A stretch of 64,000 nucleotides of DNA, taken from Sarcophilus harrisii. Its lineage: Eukaryota; Chordata; Mammalia; Dasyuromorphia; Dasyuridae. The notes beneath the pieces were generated by a model. It was not told the DNA's origin. It saw only the letters and a program-made list of their open reading frames with translations, and ran no database searches. The DNA is taken from positions 276,070,181 through 276,134,180 of the forward strand of contig NC_045430.1 in the NCBI RefSeq assembly GCF_902635505.1. The letters run 5' to 3'. This document shows positions 34,801-47,600 of this stretch, piece after piece; position 1 is the stretch's first letter, and each line of letters begins with the position of its first letter. Made by a program: the position numbers and the translations under genes.

Positions 34801-37800
34801 CAAGCCCTCCACTCCTTAAATGTAGAAGCTGCTAACTCTTGTGTTATCTTGACTGTGGCTCCAAGATACTTGAATTGTTTTATGCTGCTTGCAATGTTTT
34901 CTCCTTGACCTGGCAGTTCTGGAATTTGGCTGTAATATCCCTGGGAATTTTCATTTTGAAATCTCTTCCAGGAGGCGATCAATAGATTCTTTTCAATTTC
35001 TATTTTACTCTGGTAAAAAATCTCAGGGTAGTTTTCTTGGTGATTCCTTGAAAGATGATGTCCTGTCTGGTTTTTTGATCATGGCTTTCAGATCGTCCAG
35101 TTATTTAAAAATTTTTTTCTCTTGGGTCTATTTTCCAGGTCAGATGTTTTTCCAATGAGCTATTTCATATTGTCTTCTGGTTTTTTTTTTTTTTTTAATT
35201 TATTTATTCCTTTGGGTTTGTTTTATTGTTTCTCAATTTCTCATAAAGTTATTCATTTCCATTTACTCAATTCTAACTTAAGGAATTATTTTCTTCAGTG
35301 TACATCTTTTTTTCATTTGGCCAATGCTAGTTTTTAAGGAGTTTTTTTTCCTAAAGTGATTTTTGTGTGTTTTCCCCCTTTCCTTTTTTTTTTTTTTTTT
35401 TTTACATTTGGCCAATTCTGCATTTCTCAGCATTCTTCTCATTGGGTTTTGGAGTGAGTTGCTGCCTTTTTTGCAATCCTGACTTTGTCCTCCCTTTTTT
35501 AAAGACAGAGTTGGAAGTCCATGCCTTTTCTCCTTATTTTCTATAAATCAAGTCCTGAAATTCTGTCCAGCCACAGACACTTCCAGCTGTGTGATTCTGG
35601 ACAAGTCACTTTCTGGCTATTTGCCTCAGTTTTTTCATGTGTAAAATGAGGGTAACAGCAGCATCTTTCCCCCAAGCTTGTTTTGAGGATCAAATGAGAT
35701 AATTATGAATTGCTTAGCACAGTTTAGCCACCAAGTTGCTTAGGACATTGTAGGTGCTGTACAGAAATGCATTTTCCCTTCCCCTTTCCTGAAAAAAGCA
35801 TTTCTTGGGGGCCCAGAGCATTGTGGTAGGCGCTAGGGTAGAAGCGAACATACACTTAGGGGCTTGTCTTCTAAATTTGCAGATAAAATTGCCCAATCAC
35901 CAGCATTTGTGAGGGCCCTTGGGCTCACAACTGCGCCATGGCCCTAACAGTGGGACCCGGGGCCCCGGGGCCCGTCCCCACAGGGCTTAGTTCTCTGGGT
36001 GCCAGTGGGTTGTTTGTGGCTGGGGGCTGGGTGTCCATCATGTGAGATGCAGCCTTCCCAGAGGAAAATGGCCTGAACTTGACGAGACTTTGTGTGGGGT
36101 TTGACGGCCCCTTTCTGAGGATGCTTTTCTCCCCAGCTCGGACCGTCCCCGTCTCTAACTCTAACTCAGTGGAAATGAGCCACTAAACCACACATAAGGA
36201 TCTCTGTACATTAACACCATCTAGGTCATGTTTTTTTCCATCATTATCCAGTATTTCCCAATTCCATTTTAATCTAGCTCGGGGCCCTCGTGCTGGATAC
36301 CCCGACCCTACAACATCGTTTTGGGGGGTTTTTTCCTCGTCTCCCCTCCGAGCCGTGAGCTCTCTGAGGCAAGGACGAGATGGGTTCTTCGCGAGCTCTG
36401 TGTCTTTCTCAGCACCTACCCCAGTTTTATTCACACAGTAAATTCTCAATACATACTTATTGAACCGGGGAAGGTTTAAGTCCTAGTCCGGACACATCTT
36501 CCTTGTGTCCCATAATGTCCCTGAGTCTCATTTTCCCTGACTGTACAATGAAGGAATTAACTGAGATGGCATCTAAGGCTTCTTCTCTCTCCAGACTCAG
36601 CCCTTTGGGGCTGGGGGACACCGACGTTGCCGAGACTCCCTAAGAGACCGTGTAATAGAAAATCCCAGCCCTTGAACACTGATGGCCAGCGTGCGTGTAG
36701 TGCTTGGAGCTCTGCAAAGCGGCCCTTTAGCACCGTCTCCTAATTTAAGATTTGCTTTTAAAATCAGTATTTTATGGCCCCGTTCAGGGTCAGGATTGTG
36801 CACCGTGTGGTACCCTGCACACTCTGCCATGGAAGAAAGATTGATGGGATGGAATTTGATTTCTCCCCGGAGGAGTGAAGGGGAGATGCTTTTTCTCTGA
36901 CACGCAGGGTCATTTCCCTCTTCTCTGACTCTCAGCAAGGAACTCGGGAGCACCTTCAGAAACCAAAGTCGCCTTGGAGCTTTTCAAGTGGAAAACTTCT
37001 TTTAAAAAAGGTTTGAGAATCTGCCTTTAACGGCCCCGCCCAAAGCACCTGGGGAAGGTTGCTTGGATGGCCTGAATGGGCTTCTTTGTACAGTCTGGCC
37101 TCCCTCATTTCTCCTGGGAGCAGGGATCAATCGGCCTCCACATCGGGGCCATCCTGGAGGCCGCCGTCTCTGTGGTCTTTGGCCATCTCCGAGGTCTGCG
37201 GCAGATCCGGGCCGAGAAGGCGCTGGTGGGATAAGACGTCAGTGTCCTGAGACCCGGGAGGTTTGTGTCTGTGTGTCCCCCCCCCCCCCCCCGCCCCATT
37301 CCTTTCACAGTTGAACACTCCATGGAGTGTGTTCTTGGGCACCTGGGGCGCGAAGGTAGCCACTGCTGCCGGTGACGGCCGGGGTCCAATCCCTGCCTGC
37401 TTTCTGTCTTGAGGAAGAGGGAAAGGGTCCTGTTGCTCTGTGGGCCCCCCTACTTCCTAGCCATCCTTTTACCTGCCAGGATCACCCCACTGGAGAAGGA
37501 CATGGCGCCGGACACAGGACCGACTTGGCCTTTCAGTATTTCATGCTGGATGGAAGTTTTGTTCCTTTGTACCTTTGTTTTCCTCACCTGTAAAATGGGC
37601 TGGCAAGATGGGCTGGCAGACTGAGCAGTGGTCTTGGAATCAGGAGAGAGCCGGGTTCACGTCCTAGTTTCTTAGCTTCTGTCTTAGCCTTTCAAAACCC
37701 CCTCCTAGGCAAGATGGGGGAAGGAAGCGCAAGGAATGCAGAGAAAGAACAGAAGCAGCCCTTGTCTGAAAGGAGCTCACCCAGTTGGCTCCTCCCTCCT

Positions 37801-38570
37801 CCCGACAAACACACCCTGTCCCCCCAAAGGCCCTCACCGGGTTGTCCCGCACCTGGCCCCTCTTGGTCCTCGGTTAAGAGGCAGCTCGGCCCCTTCTGAG
37901 CTCGGCTCCCTGGGTGTCTTCAAAGCGGACTCTAATATGTGTGCCGAGATCCATCGATCAATCTATCGCTCCATATCTATCTAATAGCTTTATCTCTCTA
38001 TGTATTTGTATCTATCTCTATATCAATTTCTCTCTCTAGATATCTATCTGTACATATTTATCTATATATCTACACATCTATATTTGTCTATCTATGCATA
38101 TCTATCTCTATTTCTATCTATCTATATCTCTGTATATATCTCTATCTACCTACCTATCTCTATCTCTATGTCTCTTCTTAGCGTTCTATATATATATATA
38201 TCTGTATCTCTGCCTAGCTATCTGTATCTGTTTATCTTTATATATGTTTATCTCTTATCTGTTTATCTCTTTATCTATGTCTGTCTATATCTGTTTGTCT
38301 CCATATATATCTATGTCTATCTCTATCTCCATATATCTTTCTCTATATTTATCTCTCTATATCTCTCTGCCTCTATATTTATCTGTCTATATCTGTATCT
38401 CTATATGTTTATATCTATCTTTATATATTTATCTATATTTTATATCTATAGATATGTATATGGAGATACAGATATAGCTCTATATACCCACACTAATACA
38501 TATAAGTACATATACCCACATTTATAAGTATATCTATGTAATATATATTTATATAATAAGTATAACTATA

Positions 38571-38626
<56 letters not shown>

Positions 38627-41600
38627 GCTCACAGTCAGACCCAGAGCAGCCGGCAGCTTCCATCCCTCTCCTGCTGACTGGATGCAGTTGAGGCAGTTTT
38701 CCCACTTTACAGATGGGACCCTTCTCAGAGCCTTTCAGAGTATCTCCTGATCGATCCGTCCCTTTTTCCTTCTGCCTTGAGCCATCGTGTCCTGCCCCAT
38801 TTCTGTGGATTTGTGGAGGACCTTGGGAAGATTCTCGGGTGCCAAGATGGCCTCCAGACTCCTGAAGGTCCCTTCCCTTCCCACTAATCACAGCTTTAGT
38901 TGGGGCTGCCCGGCCTCTGGTGCTGAGAAGGCCCTTGATCCCTGCTGGAGGGATCGGACTTGGGGTCTGGGGGCAGGGACCAGCGCACAGAATTCCAGGC
39001 CTGGAGCTGGGCCAGACATCTGCCCCCCCTTGGATTTCTGGGAGTCCATCCCCGCCAGGCCTTTGCTGGAGGCAGAGGGAGGCCAGACCTCCTGGTGATG
39101 GCGGCCCCTTTGGAGCAGGTTTTGCCCCTTTTTGGGGACTTTAGCCCCCCCTCCTCCATCTGCCCCCCATGGACGCCCCAAACCAAACTTCTGCTGGGGA
39201 TGTGCAAGTCCCCAGATTCCCTGCTTTAGCCCGGAAGGAGGGGCACGTGATTAAGAAGCAGACTTTTTGTCAATCGCAGGCTCACGATTTAGAAACGAGG
39301 AAGCAGGTGCAAAGATTGCCTGCGGTCGGCCGGGTCAGGGTGGGATACCCAGTGGGCTGGACCCACTGACCTCTGACCCCCGCAGGTCCCAGCGGGCGGA
39401 CCCCTTCCCTTCCGGTTGCCCGCGGGGCTTTGGGGCTCGGTTCCGAGCGGGCCTGGCGCTCCTGCCTGGGCTTGGGGTTTCCCGACTCCGGATCCTTCCC
39501 AGAGCCTCCCAGCAGCTCCCTGGGTGTTTGGGCTTCCAGGCTCTGCTTTCAGCCGAGAGCTGGCCCCCTTCCCGGGCCGTGGAGCCGGGCCATGGAGGGG
39601 CCGGCGGACAGAGGCGGCCTCCTTGGTTTGTGAGGGAGGGAGCTCTTCACGAGGGGCTCCTTTCCAGAACGTGTCGGGGAGCTCTGAGCCACACTTTTAC
39701 TGCCCTGTCCGGTCTCCAGGGTTCCTGGCGCATGAGTAATGGCTCCGGGCCTCTTCGTACCTGGCTCGGATTCAATGGGAAGGAGACATCTGGCCTTCGG
39801 AAGCCCTGGGGCTGTGCGGGCGCTGCCGGGGTCCCAGTAAGGCCCCAGAAGGTTGAGGCGGCTGCTTGTCCTGGGGGGGGGCATTCATTAATCCCGGGCT
39901 TCCCGAGCAGGGCCGGATCGGGCCGATGCCCTGCGGATCTCTGTGCGACTAGCGGGGCAGTGGGGCTCCCCTTCTATGGCTCTGCACGTAAATCACTGAC
40001 TTTGACCCCAAAAGGCGGCCGACCGCGGCCGCCGAGGGCCCCCTCAAATTGAAATTCTGGCTTCCCAATTGGTGCCGGTCGTTAGGGTGGGGAAAGAGAA
40101 AGCGGCCAGTTAGTCTTGGTCAGAAGGACTGGGAGGACTTGGAAGCAGGGGCCAGACTGAGATGGGGCTCAAAGGAAAGCCTTGGGGTTCTCCCCCGGGG
40201 CCCCAAATAGGCCAGGTCCTGGGCTTGGGGAACGGCCAGAGGCCTGGGGAAGCGAGCAGGAGCCCGCGAGGCCGGTCCGGGCCGGACGCCGAGCCCCGGA
40301 CAGCGCTGGGCTGCAGCTTGTGGGCCGTGGGGTGACCTGCCCTTCTGCCCCCTGGGACCCCGTGCAGGGATCCGGTGGGCTCTGGGGGTAGATTCCCGTG
40401 GAAGGGGCCGCCCCATTTAAGATGGGGGAAGCTGAGGCAAAGAACCCGGGTCTGACTTAGCTGCTTAGGGTCCAAGATGCAAAGACAAGAGAATGGGCCG
40501 GGGCCCTCGGGCTGAGGGGGGGGGGAGAATCCATGGGCGGGAAGCTGGACCAGTCGCAGTGGGAGCCCCTGGGGCGCGCTGGGGCCTCCGTCTCCCCATC
40601 TGTGAAAGGAAGGGGGAGGGGCAGCCCAGCCCGGGGGCCCAGAACGCGGGCGCCGGGGGGGGCCGTCCGCCCCTCTTGGCCGGTGGGCCTTTGCTTGGGG
40701 GGCGCGGGGGGGCACCTTCGGAACGTTTTGAGGAGCCGCTTGGAAAAAACGAGGCTGGAATGGGGGCGGCTGAAGCCCCCTTATTCCGGGGCCTTCTGAA
40801 GTTCCTTTACTCGGAGCCCGGACCGACCCAGGGAGTGCAGGGAGATGAAAAAATGAGCCTCCCGGGAGGGCCCCTTCTGTTCCTGACGGTCAACACCCCA
40901 AGGCCCCCGGGGCCCTGGAAGAAGGGAAAGGAAAAGGGGAATGAGGCGGGGGCAGTAGGGCCCCGGGGTCCCCCCGCCCGTGGGGGGCCGGGGGCCCCCC
41001 GGGGGGTGGGGGGGGCCCGGAGGTTGGGGGGGGGAGGGGGGGGGGGTGAGGGCCGGTGGGGGGTGGGGGGGCGGCAGGGTTTTCCTTCCCTCCAGTCCCC
41101 GAGGAGGTGGCTGACATTTTCAACGCCCCCAGCGACGAGGAGGACTTTTTCGGGTTCGGAGATGAGGTTCCCATGGAAACGCTTGTCCTGGAAAGAGCTT
41201 TGACCCAAGTCAGGAAAAAGGTGAGGCGGGGTTCTGCTGGCGGGGCCCCGCCCCTCGAGTTCGGGGCCCAGGCCGGGCCGGGTCCTCCTGCGGGGTGGGG
41301 AGGGGGCGGGGGGCCCGGGCCCGGGGACAGGACTGACCCATCCGGCCCTGGTGTCGGGGGCCAGCTGGGGGGCGGGGTGGGACAGGGACGGCATCCGGGC
41401 CCTGGTGTCCGGGGGGGGAGGGGCCGCTGGTCAGCGCCGGGTCCGGGGGCTGGGGGGGGGGGACAGCTCTGGGGCCCGGGGCTCCGCGGGGCACAGGACT
41501 GACAGCATCCGGGCCCTGGGTCGGGGAGGGGCCGAGGTCAGCGCGGGTCCGGGGCTGGGGGGGGGACACCGGGGCCCGGGCCCAAGGGGCAAGGACTGGA

Positions 41601-44600
41601 ACGGGCAGCGCCAGTGCCGGTCCCGGCTCACCGGCCTCGGACCCCAATAGTTTTCGGCCCTGGGGGGCGGGCCGCCCTGCTCAGGGTTTGGGGGCCTGGG
41701 GAGCCTCCTCGGAGCTTTGCTGGCGCCTCTTTTGGGGGGTCTCCATGAACCTCCCAGCCCTGGGGCTCTGGGCTGAGCCTCCCCTTTGCTCTTGGGTGGG
41801 GGTCAGGACCCTGGGGAGGGGCTCTCTGGGGGCAGGTCAGCTTTAATGGGGAAATCAGGACCAGGGCTCTTCCTTTGGGGGCCGGAGCGGATCATGGAGG
41901 ACAGAGCCGGCGCTGGGGCTCGGGATGAGTCTCTGGGAGACTTTGGACAGCAGCCCAGGTTAGACCAGCTGACCCCAGTCCTTCCGGTCCGGCCGTCCCA
42001 TGTCCGTTGTAGCCCAGGGCTCCCTTCTGCCACCGAGTCGCGGTGACTAAGTAGAGATTTCCCCAGCAGAGCCTGTCTGCTTGTGGGGGGGCGTGGGCCT
42101 CCCTCGTGCCCGTGGCCAAGGCCCCGGGCTTCCCGGCCCAGACAGCCTTCTCAGGGCTCTCTTGAAGCTTGAGTGGGAAGCAGAGGCAGCCGTGGGACCC
42201 CCAGGACACCAGGGGGCTATCGGCCTCCAGATGGATGCACAAATGCTTCAGTTTATGGCTTCCGCGCCCCTCTGGGGCCCAGACTGGTGTCCTCCCCCCT
42301 TGCTGGGGGACGCCCAGAGGAGCCGAGGGCTCCTCCGACCAGCCAGGTGCAGCATTTTCCGATGGCTTCCTTCGTCCCCCCCCTCCCTCCGCAGCGGCCC
42401 TGGTTATTGTGGCCCTGAGAGCACACATCAAAGATACCTTACAGTCACTTACTCATGGGTCCATCCTTGAGCTGCAGGAGCATCCCCGTCCTTCCTCCCG
42501 CTCCCGTGGCAGTTTTCCTCCTTTGCTTTCCTCCAGAGAGTATCTAAATATGAAATAATACATAATTATGTGAGGAGGGGGCAAAGAAAAGGAGACAGAG
42601 TCACATGCAGCTCCCTAGAGTCACTTCTCTCCCTCTTGTAGATCCTGGGCCCGGCTCTGGATGTTTAGTCCGGCCCGGGGCCCTCTGAAGCGAGACTGTC
42701 TGAGGTCCAGGGCTTGCAGGAGACCGTGGGGAGCCGGCTTTAGTCTGGCCAAATGGGCCTGGCAGTGCGAGGGCAGTGGGACATTGAAAGGGTTTCCTGT
42801 GGGACCTAGCTGGACCAGAATCTGCCTTCAGAGGGTTTGCAGGGAAGGGCAGCCCCGGCAGGGCCCCAGGGACGGCGTGACTGCCCGGCACCCTGCCTGG
42901 GACGTCATTCAGAGGCTGGGCCTCTTTAGTTTGCTCTAAAGTGAAACTGTGGGATGGTTCTAGATGAATAAAGTCCAAAATGAGTAGCCTGACTTACCAG
43001 ATAAGGACATTGACAAATGGGCCAAGATCGGAGGTCCCAGGACTTGGGAGGTTTTCTGGTACAGCTTTGGATTTACAATTGTCTGTCTCTATTTATTCCT
43101 CCTTCTCTTAAGAGGGGTCAGTAAATAAAAGTAAACAAAAATGGTTTGGGGTTTTGGGGATTTTGTTCTGTTTTTTCTTTTCTTTTTTTGAAGAAAAAAG
43201 TTGACTTTTTTATAAAGAAGCCAGCTAGTCCCAAGCAAATGCAGCTTACTGAAAGCTCCCCCCATCTAAGAGAAATTTCCCCAGGCCGGGGTGGGGGCTG
43301 GACTCTTTCAGGGGCTTCCTTTTTCTGACCAGGAAATCCTGCTTGATGACAGCCTTTGCTCTTGAGCTTTGGAGATAGACAGCCTCAGAGGGGGCTGCCT
43401 GGCCCGCCAAGAGCTGGGGAGAGTGGGGAAGGGGCTGTTGGCCTGGAGATTGATGGAGTTTCTCCTTTCCTCTCTGGCTTTCCCACTTCTGCATCTCTGC
43501 TGATAAAAGCAGATTCCGGACTCTGGCCTTATTTCACTGAAGTTGTAAATCTGCCAGAAAGTGAATTTGAACAAAACTTTCTTGTTCTTATTGTTTTTAA
43601 GTAAAATTTAACTTGATGAATTTGGTGGGGTTGATAGCTTTTAAATTTTATTTTAAGTTTTTTTTAATTTTTAAATTTTTTTGAATTTTTAAATTTTTAA
43701 AAAGATTTAGAAATTATTTTTAATTTAATTTTTTTTAACGTGCTGGTTTTAGGATATGCATTTCCATTCCAAGTACATGACCGACGAACTGCGAAGGATT
43801 TTCACCGAGGATACTGACTCAGAGACGGAAGATTTTGAAGGATTTACCCAGAATGAGCTCAACAGTCACCCAGAGCTAATGGTAACTTACCCATCCAACA
43901 CTTGCAAGATTGATGATTAGAGAAATGTATTATTTCCCCCCAGTAAAAGTATTCTCTATTTATAACTGATTTTTAACCTCCCCCACCCTCCAGTCCCTGA
44001 GTTTATTTGATCAATCAGTAGCCTTAAGCTAAGATGTTACCTAGCACTGAGTGGTTTTGAATTGAATTTGAAGAAGCTGGATTCAAATCCAGTTCAACTA
44101 CTTGCTACCAGTGGGAACTCACTTGAATGAGCCCTATGAGGTCCCCTCCAGGTCTACATTTATGACTTATTAATCCATTCCAGTCTGTTTCTTTCCATTG
44201 TTTTGTTGGAGTGTTTGCCCATAGAATCATAAGCCTAGAGCTGGGGAGGACCTTGGAGATCAGTTCCTGCTGTATGTGTGAGGGACTGTGCTGGGTGCCA
44301 GGGACCTCAAAATAAAGCATTTTCTGCCCTCCAGGAGCCTCTGTACTACCCCATGCTTCCAGAATATCACCTTGCAAAATTTGTGCCCTTAGCTCCTTTC
44401 ATTCAGCAGTGAATTTCTCTCTCACCCTTTTTGGAACTATTTTTGTTTTTCTGTCATCCCCACTTGGGGTAAACAAGTCCCTCCGATTCATTGCAAGTTT
44501 GGTTTTCTTACCTGGACAGCCAGGATGCCATACAGGAAGGCCTACCTTCCCCGGCCACAGAGAAATCCCCATTGGGGAAGGCTCCCAGTTTAATTTGACC

Positions 44601-47600
44601 TTTTGATTCTGGTCTAAAGTGCTACCCATAACCACAAATCCTCTTTACCCATAGCCTTTACAAAGGGTTTTCCTCCTCCTGCCCATCCCCTCATCCCTTC
44701 CACATGTCTACAGCAAAATCCCTTTGCATATTCTTCCCCCACCTGCCTTAACCTTTCCTGGGATTTCTCAAGATAGTGAATCACATCCTTGGGAGTCTGC
44801 TGGTCCAGCTGGATCCAAGTTCTTATTTGCAGATCAGCATTGCCAGTTTCTCCCAACAGTTTTATGACAACACCTTTCATTATCCTGGCTGCCCTTCTGT
44901 GGTTTTTGAATAAGAGATTTATAAAAAACAACAGTACCTGGGACTACAAAAATGGTTCTTCCTTTTCCTAGCCCCTCCCTTGTCATCCAACATGGCATCT
45001 GCCAGTGGAGGTAGCACTTTTGCTGTAGCCAGACCAGCACGCTACCCAATCAGCAGAACTTCCCGTCCCCGTCCCCTTTTTGATGCAGTTCCCATCCCCC
45101 TTTAAGAATTCAGACTCGGATTTCCTCAGAGGACAATAGGAGCACCAAGGAACCTACCTCCATTTCCAAGTGTGAGTTTTTTTTTCGTTCCAGCAATAAT
45201 ATTTGCTGAAAATTTTAATAATAACATCTGTCATTAGCTCAGTGCTTTGTATGTATTTGGTAGGAGGCTTCTTGGTCTTTGGGGACTAGTTAACATTTAG
45301 CTTGTCCTTCACTCTCACAAATTCCATCCGCAGACTAGTGCCCGGCTAATTTTTCTCTGGGTTCTGTGGAATAACTTGTGTTGTATAAGTTTGTTTACAT
45401 ATTGTCTCCCTTATATTGTAATATATACAATTGTAATATATGCCCCTTGAGAGCAGAGACTCTTTTCCCCCTTTTGTATTTCCCAGTGTTTGGCACATAG
45501 TAGGCACTTAATACGTGTTTATTGATTGATGTTAACCAATTTTCTTACCGCTCATCTTTATATTTGTCTGATGTTGGCAGAGAAAAGACCAGTTTTTTGT
45601 TCCTTCCCTTTATTAGCTCACAGAGTCAGAAATGAGTGATGAAGATGCTGGAGACAGTCATGTGGGCAGTGAAGAGGAGGAAGAAGAGGAGGAGGAAGAG
45701 GAAGAAGCCAAAACAAAGACGGCCTCCAGAAGAAACAGCTTTGGGCTAAGAGTTGCCTTCCAGTTCCCCACAAAGAATAAAGCAGATATAAAAACCAGGT
45801 TTTCTGAGCCATCCTTTTCTAGCTTACATTTTGATGAGAGTGAAAAATCGAAGTCTTTGAGAAGAAAGAAAAATGGTAGGCCGGGGAAGAGAGCTGTGGA
45901 AGGATCCACCTCTGAGTCGGATGAGGACTCGGACCTGGGCCAGACTGACTCGGATGCTCTGATCAAAAGGGCCATGAACATCAAGGAGAACAAAGCCATG
46001 GTAAGATATGTCTCTGAAGGCGATCTTGCCTCCATAGGTTGGAAAACCAAGCCTGCCAGGCAAGGTCATGTTTTTTCATGGGACCCTGGTAATGAATTAC
46101 CCTAAATTACTGAGGATTGCAGATTTTAGAACCACAAACAACCTTGGAGATCAACTAGTGTAACACCCCAATCATGCAGTGAGAACCGAGGCCAAGAAAG
46201 GGGAAGCAAAATATCAAGAACTGGGATCTAAACTCGGACCCTTGACTCTTAGCTCCTCCCCTTTGGTGCAGATTTAGGAGGTTATCTCGCCAGGGAGACG
46301 GAAGCACTGATTTGGACTCCACGCCCTTCCCCCAATAAATAAGTGAAAGAAAGAATGATGGATCTGTGGGTCTGTAGATGCACCCGCCTTCTAGACAGAC
46401 ACATAAGATAGATCGTGTGTGTGCGTGATGCGATGTCTGAGACGTATGTGTAGGGGGGAGGCTCCATTCACATACGGGGTAAATAATACATCCTGTGTTA
46501 GGAATGTGCATCCAGGTGTGTTCGGTGCAGATAGAAAATATCCGTCCGTGTAAAACCCCAGACACACACACGTGGACACTTAAGTTGCAAATGTCTGAAG
46601 AACAAGCCAGCGGCGTTTCTCCAAAGCGCAGCCTGGCTGAAAGGGCTGCGTCCCAGAGCTCGGCGTCCGGCGCGCGCTGGCTTAGGAGGGGATTAGCATG
46701 TCGGTTTCACTCGGGTCGCTTTCAGGGATGTGTCAGTTTCAGCCTGGGAAGCCGCGTTTGTCGCTGGAGCGCCGCAGATGGATATCTGATCCGGGTTGGG
46801 GTTGACGCGTTGTGTGAGGGACCAGGGGTAGAGGTCTGGGTGTCCCTCGGGGGCCCCCAGGGCCAGGGATGGAGCCTTTCTTGACCAGAAGGCGGGAAGG
46901 CAGCCCCGAGCAGTGACCGCTTGTCTCTTTCCCTCCTTAGCTCGCTCAGCTGCTGGCAGAACTGCACTCTCTCCCAGAGCTGTTCCCGGTGCAGACCCCG
47001 AGCCCAACTTACGTAAGTGGAAATCTTGTTTTCTGACCCCTCCCCTTAACAGAAGCACTTCCCATTGGAGGGGGTTTCAGAAGCAGCCGTGCTTTCTCTC
47101 TCTTCCAGAAAAAGAAGACGGTCAGGCGGGCTTTCTCGGAGGGACAGATAACTCGCCGCATGAACCCCACCCGCAGTGCCCGGCCTCCGGAGAAGTTTGC
47201 CGTGGAAAACTTCACCGTGTCCCCCAACTTTGAAGAAGACCTGTACGCTTTCAGGAGACGGAAGAAAGGGAGCGGGGTATGTGTCTCACTCCCTCGGTGC
47301 TCAGCCCTGACCGTGGAGCTAGTCCACGAGTGAGTCTTTTATCCAGACTGAACTTTGTGGCGAGCAGAACCCGACAGCCAGCGAGGGGAATAGGAGTGTC
47401 CAAGGCCTTGAGGCTTCTGTGCATTTGCCGGAGGTCCCAGGCTAACTGTGTTTTGGAAATCACTGACAGAGTTGGGAGTAAAAGGGATCTTAAAGACTCT
47501 TTTTACCATTATTTAATTAAAGAAACTGAGGTCCAGAGAAAGGCCATGTTTTGCTCAACGTTTCATGGATTATAAGCAGAAAAGCAGGGCCTGATTAGCT

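Noticed and set aside
37939-38527. Tyr/Ile/Ser/Leu frames of 80-175 codons
   Set aside because: They arise from a TATC-type microsatellite.
39267-41502. Many long frames in the GC-rich end of CDCA7L intron 1
   Set aside because: Apart from the short true exon 2 they match nothing, and they are open on both strands because of composition.
45000-45200. A CCAAT-like and TTTAAG-like stretch as a possible LTR promoter
   Set aside because: No paired copy, no terminal TG/CA ends and no internal viral sequence is seen.
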